Of a stretch of 64,000 bases of DNA, positions 46,839-58,500 are shown one piece after another. A program made the position numbers and the translations under genes. The DNA is from Manduca sexta (lineage: Eukaryota > Arthropoda > Insecta > Lepidoptera > Sphingidae): contig NC_051141.1 of NCBI RefSeq assembly GCF_014839805.1, forward strand, positions 7,758,777-7,822,776, read 5' to 3'. Under the pieces are notes generated by a model that saw nothing but the letters and a program-made list of their open reading frames with translations, was not told the origin of the DNA and searched no databases. Every line of letters starts with the position of its first letter. Position 1 is the first letter of the stretch.

Positions 46839-47369
46839 TGCTTGATTGGAATGATGTTTTTTTTTTGTAATGTTAAATCATAACGCGGGGCTCTAGGCCA
46901 AGACGCATTTTATTCTCTCATAGTCCATGTCGGATATTTGAATAGTTCAAGTGAGAGCATCACAAATTAACATTAGTCCCACCGATTTATTACTTTACTA
47001 GCTTTTAATCTCGCCTCAGCGTGCGTGAAAGTCCTGATTGGATGGTAAACAAACATAAAAATATTAACTATGAAACAGTTACCGATTTTAATGAACTCCC
47101 TTTTACTCTTTTTTTTCGAAAAATTGGACTTTCATTCATGCAAGAGTTGTGAGCAAAAACCTACTTGGTAATACAATAATATATTTTTGGCAATATCTTA
47201 AAGTTAAATTTCAATAGACATTAAATTCAATTGAAAGTAAATGTGCCACTGTATAGTAATTTAATATTTTACTCTGTAACGCCAAAATATATAAAAAAAG
47301 TATTTGAGCGCTCGACACAAAAAAGTACAAAATATATTTTTTTAATTATTGTACTGTGCATTTAATTTC

Positions 47370-47375
47370 AATAAA
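47370..47375 (+). terminator. Putative poly(A) signal of the esterase
   Basis: AATAAA, the first canonical copy after the esterase stop, implying a 3' UTR of about 550 nt. Confidence 0.4.
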
Positions 47376-47470
47376 GCCAACCAGTTTCTTCTACCAAGAC
47401 GACGCTACAATATAATAGGTAAAATGACACTCACATAGGTATCGAATAGTTTTTTTTGGCTGTGGCTACT

Positions 47471-47476
47471 TTTATT
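47471..47476 (-). terminator. Putative poly(A) signal of the fucosyltransferase
   Basis: AATAAA on the minus strand, 86 nt past the stop codon. Confidence 0.55.
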
Positions 47477-47561
47477 TTGTAAAATAATAAAACCGACGTG
47501 AATCACAATTATCAATACCTCAGGCCACGTATTTTACTTCATAGCTCTGGCAATCTTAAAA

Positions 47562-48906
47562 TTAATTGTCATCATAAAAGAGATGGTTACATTGCAAGGA
47601 AGAATTCCACCAAGAGTCAAAGTCTTCATAAATGCTAGTAATCGACATTAAGTTGTCGTCATTAGCCATGGCACAGAAATGACAATAATCATCGGTATTC
47701 GGACTTTCATGCCTTAAGTGAAATGAATAATAGTTTCTCCATCTGAAAAATTTGTAGTATAATGTTGGATTTTGAATTATATCATACATAGACTTAGCCA
47801 ATTTCTCAGGTCCCAACGCAAGAGCATCCAAGAAAGAACCGGGCGGCAAAAATCTAAAATTTAGAAGAAGCATTAGATGATTAATTATTTTAAGCTGAAT
47901 TTTTTTTATACTTATGTTTAATTTACCTTGAATAGTCTACTCCACTTAAGACAACAGGAACAGTATTGTAATTTAAAGCATGTAAAACTTTTTCTGTAAG
48001 ATAATCTTCGTTAAGAGCGTTTTCAAACGCGAAATAGAAATAGTAATTATGCTGCAAATGTTTTAAGCATCTAGACATAATATTCTTGGGACATTGCAGG
48101 CTCCCGCACTCACCGTAAATATCTAAAGTCAAATTATACAAACTCAATTGTTTTTTAATATTCTCTACATATTCTTCTCTTCGATTAACTGTATAACAAT
48201 TGGACACAAACCAAGCGCTTGCCTTTGTTTTAGTTCTAAGTTTCATCTTTAACTCATCATCTACTGGATCCATTTCTTCTGCATTAACCCAAGGAACATT
48301 AATTTGTGGTCCAATGACGTGTTTACTTGCATTTCTAACTATGAAATATCCCCAAACTGCGTCGGAGTTCAATTTGTACGTCCATGTCCAGTTAAAATAC
48401 CCGTTCCATAAGTTGGAGCACATGCGGTAATTAGCTGCAGCTTCAATATTTGCAAATACATATTTTTGATGCAACGACCGTTGTCGGGGCAGATCGCCCA
48501 TATTCAAGTTGGTCAACAGTTGCGGACCATTAAAAACTATAATGTCAAATTTCGTATATTCACCGAGAATAAACCTATCGCCTGTGACATAACAATTCGT
48601 CCATTTACATTTCTTATGTTTGAATACGGACATCCCTTCTCCAAAGTATATGAAAGGGAATGTTTTATGATCAGTCCACAATAAAATATACTTCGTTTTT
48701 GCAGTTATATTTGTCTTCTCAGCGATAAGTCTTTTGCTCTTTTCGATATAGGTATGATTTGCAAATATAGGTTTTTTGCAACAATAATGGACTAAAGAAA
48801 ACATAATAAGCACCAGTCCTGTAATTGTTGTGTAATAAGTCAATCTAGACAAAACGTAGGGGCGTAAAACTCTTTTGAGACAGCTTAATAGCTTTACACG
48901 AAGCAT
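47562..48906 (-). CDS. Alpha-1,3-fucosyltransferase (GT10), FucTC-like
   Basis: Transfers fucose from GDP-fucose to glycan GlcNAc in the Golgi. Exons 48906-47927 and 47853-47562, joined across a 73-bp GT-AG intron that splits Arg327; 423 aa in all, normal for the family. Type II topology: short basic tail, a membrane anchor at about 24-43, stem, then the catalytic domain. The GT10 donor-binding motif is clear: FEN at 294-296, DYLTEK at 301-306, VPVVLSG at 316-322, then YSRFLPPGSFLDA across the splice. A CxxC (YCHFC) lies near the C-terminus, as in relatives. The first in-frame ATG, at 48906, directly precedes the basic tail; the open frame upstream lacks an ATG. Resemblance is closest in my memory to insect FucTC-type enzymes rather than FucTA (core fucose), but the subfamily call is tentative. 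Convergent with the esterase, tandem with Gbeta76C. Confidence 0.9.
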
Positions 48907-49390
48907 TACGATCGACAGTACACGTTTGTGAGGGATTGCAGTAACAGACACGTTAGGAATCGCAGTGTACGAATACTTGGATGTTTGTTAGTAAACGGAA
49001 TACTTGTAAACAAACATTGGTATGGAGAATGAGACATTTCGATGAAAGTATTATCAACAAACATGTTGCAGAAAGATTTGTCTTAGTTTCTATGACCATC
49101 TGACGTCAACCGCCTCTAGGAGATCCAATCCCGGGCTAGTCCTATTAAAAATACACACAGAGATCGCGTTTTTTTTATTTTTTTTATTTGACATAAGTAT
49201 AATTTAGAAATCAAACCCATAAACCTCTCATACACCAGGACTTATAAGTCAAGGGACTCATGAAGGCGAATTATATGCTGTAACTGGAAATTTAAATTAA
49301 TCTTGGAACTTTGCTGCTGCTTGTTTAATAAGGTGTCATAATTTTGAGTGGGAAAATAAAACAACATTCGTGTATATAATATTAAACATC
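48907..49390. other. Spacer between fucosyltransferase and Gbeta76C
   Basis: About 480 bp holding the fucosyltransferase promoter and leader (minus strand) and the end of the Gbeta76C transcript. No TATA box is evident. A GC-richer stretch at 49105-49150 may be a repeat scrap. Confidence 0.4.
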
Positions 49391-49396
49391 TTTATT
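49391..49396 (-). terminator. Putative poly(A) signal of Gbeta76C
   Basis: AATAAA on the minus strand, 111 nt past the TGA stop. Confidence 0.55.
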
Positions 49397-49506
49397 AGAA
49401 TAGGGTTCAGTGCAATTCAACTGTCAAACATAGCATAAAATGAACATAGATTGTTATTAAACGGATGTTGCAAAGGTAATAGGGATAAACACGCGAACCG
49501 TATGTT

Positions 49507-52500
49507 TCAGCCCCAAACTCGCACGTTCTGGTCCCAGGAGCAGGACGCCATGGCGACCCCATTCGGTGCCACGGAAATAGAAGTCACTCTGTTCTCGTGG
49601 CCATTTAGAGTACCTGCAATGTATATAATTACATAAATAAGAGGTCGAATACTAAACGGTTGATTTATTTAGTCAAATAAGTTCTCAGTAAGATTAAAAT
49701 GCGAACGAATAGAGGTCAAATAATTGAATATTTTATCCGTATAAGAGCTGTTTTAATTTGCTTGTGTTGTTACTTTTTCGTCTTTATTTTGTCTGACAAT
49801 TGGAAAATTTGCTTAAAACAAAGAGTTCTAAGATTATATACAGCGGACATTGCGAAAATTGTCATACAAAAACTTTGCGCTCATGCTACGGTTACTCATT
49901 CTATAGTGAAAGAGCAGAACACTAATGTAAAATATTTTACATTTTTTCCACATCTATTTAATCCCATCAATATTGCAAATGCAGAAGTTAGTAAAAATGT
50001 TTGAATAATAATTAAACGTTTAAAGCAAACAGGCACACCGTTAAATTTATTTGGATGAAATTCGGCACAGGTAGGTATAGGCCAAGAAGTATTGGGCTTA
50101 TTTTTTAATCGGTAAAAGTGCATAGTAATACCTTTCCGTTTAGGAAAAGGGATTTTTTCAAACGGAATATCTTGCGATTCTTAACTTTTCATATTATGCA
50201 TATTAAACGAATTGATTTCACGCTTTAATGCACACCTAATTGTACGGTATTTACAGTGCCCCGATTACACCGCCCTTATTAACTATGCCGTATAGAGCAG
50301 GAAGACCTTTTTATATTTCTTTTAGCCCACATTGCAAAGGTCATCGCAGATTCTACTTTCGATTAAAAACCGTAAATTTTTTATTCAAAGCCCTTAAGTA
50401 TTTCGAGTTATTTACAAGATTATTTTTTGTATACCATAAAGCTGAGATAATCAAATTAAATTTTGGTGTAAACGATCACATAAAATACAAAAATAATAAT
50501 AACCATGGAAACTCACGCGGAATTGATAGATCAAGCACACCGCCCCAACCGCCGCAATGAACGAGCGGGACGTGTGCGGGGCCGCGGGGTGTGGAAGGGT
50601 GTGCTTATTATGGTCGCCTGTAGTAGAAGGTGTCAGGGAGCGACCGACATGGGCCGAATTTTCAGTAATACAAAAGCTTAATGAAATTTTAATATGTTGC
50701 AACGGATTGTATTACTTCACAATCTAATTTCGGGTTTGTAATATACTAAAAATAATGTGAATAATAAGCTATCCAAGTCATACTCGTAAACTTAAAAAAA
50801 ATAATAGCGTATCCAAATATAGCCGTTAGATAATAAATGTCATGTAACTAATACGAAACTGTTGAAAAATTAACACTAAACACAAGCAATATGACGTCAT
50901 TATTGAACTTTAGACATACCTACTTTATTATTTTTAAATTATTTGACATATACTTATTATTATATTTTAAATAATGCCATCTGTATCCGTGAACTAAGTG
51001 TGTAGGCGGATTGAAATGTATTCAATAGGTCGCTTGGACCCGTGACGTCGTTTGCGCTACACTTTTATTCTAGTATAAACCGGTAAACAAGAAAGTAGGT
51101 CATTTAGTGTTTATAACCTCAACAACCTATAAACATGTGTAATACCTGAGGATTAATGGTCTTAAAGAAGGGAATAGCGATTTGTTTAGGCGTATACATT
51201 ATATTATCCCTGTCCATACGAAATGTATTTATAATTATCTTTTTCGGCCATATATGGGTGCAACCATACCAAACCAAACCCTAACTCTCTAGGGATAAAG
51301 GCGTGTTTACAATGTTTAATAGTTAGTGGAAAGATATTTTTTTGTAATAACAGGCACAGAACACAACCCAAAACAATATGATCAGACATACAATCGAGCT
51401 GCTAAATAACTATGCAATTCGAGGTTGTATGACAATTTTCAATAATTTTAACCGACTTCAAAAAAGGAGGAGGTTCTCAATTCGACGTGAATTTTTTTTT
51501 GTTTCCATCATTCGTTCAAATGGCTGTCACTTGTTAACTAAAGTTCGATGATCTCGAAAATGTATATTAATTTACTGTAATACATATTATGTAATGTTAT
51601 GGTCTATGGAAGTTATAATCGAAATAGTGAAATTTCAAATTAAGTCAAATCTTATTATAATTTTGTAAATTTTTTTCGAGTTCAATATTTTTCCCAGGAT
51701 AAATAAAAGCCTATAGCACTCAGGAATTATATAACTTCCTATTAGTAAAATATTCTTTAAAATCGATTTAGTATTCTAGAGATTAGCCCATACAAACGTA
51801 CAAACTCCTCTTTATAATATTAATATATATTTATATTTTATATCATAAATAATATTAATAATCATATATTTACATATATAAATAAAATTGCCAAAAAAAC
51901 AGATCATTTGTTAAATAAAAGAGTCTTATAGGTACTTAGGGTGATTGGTAATCACTCAAACATTTACTTTTCTATAATGTTATTTGGTTTTCTTCGGTAT
52001 ACCGCGGTAATATTCTTTAATAATATTGTGTAATGTTGATATTTAGGATAAGCGGCAATAGCCTAGTTGGGTGTGGAACGGACTGCCAAGACGAATGTCC
52101 GCAGGTTCAAATCTCAAGGGCACACACCTCTGACTTATCTAAAAACATGTGTGTATTCTTTGTGAATTATCGTTCACTTTAACGGTGAAGAAAAACATCA
52201 CGAGGAAACCTGCATACCTGAGAAGTTCTCTATAGGAATTTCGAGGGTGTGTAAAGTCTACCAATCCGCACTAGGCCAGCGTGGTGGACTAAGGCCTAAT
52301 CCCTCACAGTAGTAGAGGAGGCCCGAGCCCAACAGTGGGACAGTATATAATACAGGCCTGATATTATTACTATATTTATTATAGGTTAATATTTAGAACG
52401 CGAAATATTTAATTTATACCGACCATGTTATACAGAAGGAATATTGAAATAATATTGTAACCAAAAATACAATTTTCGAATTGGGTCCATAATATATCAA

Positions 52501-55500
52501 AAAACATATAAACCTATAATCTAAAACCCATATACTCAAACAATTTTGAAGAATGAACAAAAAGTTATTCGAAATGGATAACTTTTTGTTCATTCTTCAA
52601 AATTGTTTTGAAGAATGAACAAAACAACCCAAAATTTTTCGCGTTAGAAAATGTTACTATCATATTATCATACGCAAAATATTAATATCATTGCAAATGT
52701 ATAATGCCCTATAGTAGTAATCCGAGCCGACTTCGCGCGGGTAGCAGAGCGTAATAATTTCCATTTTGTAAACAACATTAGTACATTCACTTGAACTACT
52801 CTGTCCATTGATAAAAACCGTATGAGGATCCGTTCGGTAGTTTTTGTGATTATCGCGTTTAGACAGATGGTTGCAGCTGGGACTGTTTTATAATATATAA
52901 GGATTTATAGTAAGTGCCAATATCTATATTACTTATAGGAGATTTAAATGTAGGTACAACGAACACATACAACGTGGATTGTTATGCAAAACAAAATCAA
53001 CCAAAGGTGTTTAACATCAGGTTAATAAAGAATAAACAATACCACAAGGTCATTCGAGAACCAGTCGAACGTGAATATTTGTACAACAATGTTGTTATGA
53101 ATACATTGTGGAACATTACCTGTGTGAGAGACTTTGAGCGTGTCCCAGGAGTGGACGCTGTTGTCATCTGAACCGGCGAGCAGGTATCTGCCGCTTAGCG
53201 ACAACCCTGCCAAGAACCGAACAATGAAAGACGTCAGTCACTTTAGAACTTAGACTATTGTCTTGCTGAGACTTTTGTGTGAAACGCAGTATCACTGAGG
53301 GTCCGTGCTGATTACTGGTTATCCAAGGCTGTCAACTTTAGTAGATCCTCAAGGAAAGTAAAAAATGAAGGGGGAAAGGTTCCCACTTCTCTCCACTCTC
53401 TTTATGTGTACATAATTACGGTTAGGTTCCGTACCTCCGAGACAGAGCGCACAAGAATTACTTTGACGAGGAAAAATTATAAACACGAAACATTGTGAAG
53501 ATATTTAGTTGTTTGCTAAGTGGTTGATCCAAACGTGATCATTTTGATGCTTATGGTAAGAAAACTGGTGATATTACTATTGATAGCAATTATTTTGATA
53601 ATAATGATGGTGTTGCTATCAACGACAATCATTTGAATGCTTATGGGAATATACAGACCGCAACTGGTGAACCCGCTGGCGCCGGGCGGCGTGTAGTGTC
53701 CGAGCTGCTGGTCACTGCGTATGTCGAACAGACGAGCGGTCTTGTCCTCAGAGGCGGTCGCAAACGCCTGCCCGCTGTTGTGGAACTGCGCCAGACGTTA
53801 CAAGTAGGAATAGCTATCACCATTGTCCCTCATCCTAATCCATTGCTTGTTCGACGCAATACACATTTTCAAGTGCTCGTTGTTATTTATTGCAGCATAA
53901 GGTTTAGTTTGTACAGATATGTTTGCAATTACATCGAAATGGAGACATTTTTTTTTTTTATTTTTAGGCCTAAGGCACCTTTCCTATAAAATTTCTAATT
54001 ACTCCCATGGTTATTGTAGATTAACTCACGCAAACACTGTTGACGTCAGCTTCGTGACCGAAGAACGTCTGCTTCGCCTTCTCGGCTCTGACGTCCCACA
54101 ACTTGCACGTCTTGTCCACGGATCCAGTCACATACGTTTTCATATCTGCAACGTATATTGTGTCAACATTACTTCTCTTCTTAATTAATTGTAGTTTAGG
54201 CAGTGCATAGACGCTGTCGACTTGATTAAGAGGAACTATGAAACTGCCAATTGCTTCAGCAATTATTGCAACTGTCAATCACCCACGAGGTAGACAGAAG
54301 ACATAATAAAATTCGGAGGAGTCGCTGGATGCGGGTTTACAATAGTTTGATCTAGAAATCATTGGGGAAGGCCCATGTTCAGCAGTGGACATCCTGCCGC
54401 TGATGATGATGTTGATGTTAGTAATTACGTATAGTGTTCAGAGGTAACCGAACTAATAGCATCTGCGCGATGCCTAAACGTTACAATAAGCTCCGTGCCA
54501 ATTAACACCTTTAATAATGTAAATATAAGTAAGTAAAACTATGTATATTACGCCTATGAATTTCGAGAGTATTTAAACATTATTTTTTCGTTTAGTTTTC
54601 AGTCAATATAAAGGCATTAGATAGGTACTGTACATTCGATGGCAAGCTCTATATAAAAAATAATAAAAGGTATGTTATAGTCGTCTACATTATAATTATG
54701 CAGACCCGGTGACGACCAAAATATCTTTATATGAATAATTATTGCTATTATAACAGGGTAATAAATTTACATTTGACACTATGTAAAAAATTTACGCCTC
54801 TTGATACATCAATAACTTCAAAGTACCTACTTAGTAGTTTCGCTATTATAATACTTGATCTAACCAGCCTATAGGAATGTGTTTTATAATATTATAAAGT
54901 AAATACGATTTTACGACCAATTTTAATACAATATTATAATAGATCAAACACGTTAAATAAAAATAGAAATAGGTACCTACTGATCTTTCAAAGTCAGTTA
55001 GCGGATAATTAATTATATACATAAAACGAATGTTTAATCGTCTTCATAATTTTAATGTATTCTAAATAAGTATGGCACGTTATTAAATTATCTATTTTAG
55101 TCGAGAAACAAGTAATGTTAGTAACTAAACGTGTCCTGTAATCTACTTGACTATTTACGGTGTTTAGACACGTTTGGTTAATGAATTACTCGCTACTTGA
55201 CTAAGATACTGGCGTAGTTCGAAACAGACTTTAAAGACCAACCTGGCGATAGTGAAATGCTGACCACGTCACCAGCGTGAGCATCAAACTCCATCTCTCG
55301 CTTTCCAGCCTCCAAGTCCCAAATGCATCTGGAAATTACTTGAATACTTAAATTGCACTTTGACAATATACTTTCATAAACATTTACGATGAGGTACTCC
55401 TCTACCAGGTTAACCTTCACTGACCCTCTCAATGGCGGTAGCGGTAGTGCGTCTTTTTTCGCGAAAAAGTGTTGTTCTATTTAGTTTGATTTAAGTAAGT

Positions 55501-58500
55501 AGATATACCGTTATTTTTACGCTGATGATGCGTACGATAATCATAGCTCTGTGTTATAGAATTAGTAATTATTTAATTGCCTAAAATGTCTCCTATATAC
55601 CTTCGTCTATTAACATCATAATAATTTTTAATATAAATTAGACTCGATGAGACAATCGTATTAATTATTGTACGCCTTTTTGACATACATGATTTTTTAT
55701 TAGACGACCTATCGATCATTTCGTTGCGTTTACCTTTTGAATATCAATTTGTATCGACCGAAAAATATAATTGCAAATGCACGATATACCGGTAATTGAT
55801 AATGTTTAAATTATTTTTTTATCTAATAGCTGTTTTTAAACATGCACTGCAAAGTGAGGGTCACTGCCGTGCACTACACCTGATAGTAAATGGAGTGGGA
55901 TCCAATAGAATGTCGACTGACCAGAGATTACCCCTCGGGAGTCGATTCAATTATGCCGTCCTGTTAGAACCGGATATACACAAATGATCCCGAAACGCGG
56001 GCCTCTATGGAGGGATCAACACCTTATGTATGGTGGTCGCTATCCATGATATCTAATATATCCTACAACCAGCAGTTAGTTTGTTCTGGCATTTCATTTA
56101 ACTAGTGATGTGCGTGCATTAGCTTATAATATAACTAACGTGACATTGTAAACGAAAGACTTGAGAAAAAAAAATATTGACAGTAATATATGGCAAGAAA
56201 TAAGGCCGGAGTTTCTTTCTTTCTTCTTCGCGTAATCATCGCTTAGATAGCTAGTGAAAGGCTGATAGGTTAGGGCTGGATCGCGACGCGGCCTTGACAT
56301 TAATTTATTAAAATACATATATACTTATATTTCTCCCTATATCTACTGAGTTGGCTTTTTATTCACATTTTGCTTTGCTTATTTACTTTTACTTCTAGCA
56401 CTAAATGTCTGGGAATCTGCGTATTTACGAAAGTAATTCTTATTATAATAATTGTTATTATTATTATTATGTGTCATAAGTACATATATGTTCGCCTACG
56501 CCTACGTGAGTAATAAATTATTTTACTTTATTTTTTTATGAATTTTATCTCGTATGTGCAGCAAAATCCAAAAGCTTATCTAATTCTTAAACAATTTTCG
56601 ATAATAGTGTAGGTATATATCTCTTTTAAGAAAAAGAGGATATTAAAACATATTATTTATTTAATATGACAGACATACAAATAAGAATATAAGAAGTTAT
56701 TGCAAAAGAAATCAACAGCTTTGTTTATGAGTTAATTAGTTATACTACACTCTTCTGAAGATTTTTGTAATTGATATGTGTAGGATCTGTCTTTAATGAG
56801 GTCTCTTGGATCTTTAAATCCACGGGGGCCTGGGCGGATTTACATAAGGGCCCCAAAGGCCCTTAGCTAAATCGGTGCCTGTTCTCTATAATAAATTAAT
56901 TATATTTTACCAATCCCTGCAAATAATAAAGTACCTATCTACGATTTTGGATTGTAAAATTGAGTTGTGAGCGACAATGGAACCCAGTTGCGGTTCACAG
57001 TCAAGGTGATCAACTAGATCGATGAACTTTACCGATGTAGGGGCACATACAGCTACATTAAATGACCTTGAGATACAATAATTTAATGTATCTAGCAATA
57101 AGGTAGCAAATTAGGGCTTACTTTTCTGTCAGATAAAAGTGTTCCATCACAAAAATTCCACTAGGTACGAGCAGATTTTCTAATATAAATAATTAAATAT
57201 AAGTGGAAAATGTTTTTGTACGTTTTCCAAAGTTGCCTAAACATGTGGACATTTAAGCAATAGCTAATTGCGGATCATTGCCGTTTAGGGGACACCCACA
57301 ATTTTTCGCTCGTAAGCACCGAGCGAGAAGAAAAAAGGGGCAATTTTAACAAAATAAAGACGAGCGTCACCCCAACCCCCTAACCCGTCGTTCATGCGAT
57401 AAAATATTTAGAAAATTCAATATTTTGTTTTAAATATTTTACACTCTCTAAAGGAACTCTCGGGACGAGCCATTATAAAAAAATACTAAACTAACATTTA
57501 TTTAAAAAAAATAAGTTATTATTCCAGAAAATCTAACGCTGTAAACGTTTTCGATCGCTTAAAGTATGTATATATAAGTATAAACAACTCTTTACTATGT
57601 AAATAAATGATGTGTTTGTTGCCAATATAACTCATTGGACATAGCAGTGAAACGGTAGGTTACAGTGATTTTATTAATATATTCGGGTTCTGTACATCTG
57701 AATTGATAAAAAAAGCATTTTTAATTGATATAATAAAAAAAATGTCGTTATTACCTTTTGCTCGCTGCTTCGCCCGCGTGCTACAGTTACATTTTGTGGT
57801 TCTGATATCAATACAAGCAAACGCAGTGGCGTCTTTCCCGCGACTAAACTAAACACCGCGTATAGTTTGTAACAAGTGAAACAGCTCACTTGTGGCGGGT
57901 ATCGGTCGTGGTTTTTAACCGACTTAAAAAAAGGAGGATGTTCTCAATTCGATTGTATTTTTTTATTTTTGTTACCTCAGATCTTTTTACTGAACGAATC
58001 GATTTTTAATAGACTTTTCTGGTCTGTATTCAAAGGCGGTTTTTAGGGTAATGTGTGATTTTACGTCTGCAAAAAACAACTTAGAGATACTGTTTCCTAA
58101 AAGTAAATCATTAGAAATAAATACGTTTGACGAAACAGTAAATATAAGTAGGGGTAGTCATGTTAGTGAAGTGGGCCGTTAATTACATTTTCATATCACC
58201 GGAGCCGGTGAGGATGTGCGTGTCGTCGAGGAACCGGCAGCTGCTGAGGAACCCCTCGTAGCCGGCCAGTTCGCGCACCATCTTCGCCGCGCCCGTCGAG
58301 TCGCGGTTGTTCACATCGTACACCGTGCACATGTTGTCCATACCACCGCACGCTTTAAACGTTTGTTTAATTACAAAACATACAATGTCAGAACCACAGA
58401 TTAGAATTGTTCGGTCAAAATAATTTAAAGCCGGTTTCACATTTATGAATGTTTCTAGTCGTACTTACGTTAATTTTGTTATATTTTCCATTTATATTTA

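Noticed and set aside
48907..48951. N-terminal extension of the fucosyltransferase from a GTG
   Set aside because: Eukaryotic translation should begin at the ATG at 48906, which directly precedes the basic tail and membrane anchor.
53641..53823. Open frames on both strands at 53633-53989
   Set aside because: They are readings across Gbeta76C exon 7 (53785-53659) and its flanking introns.
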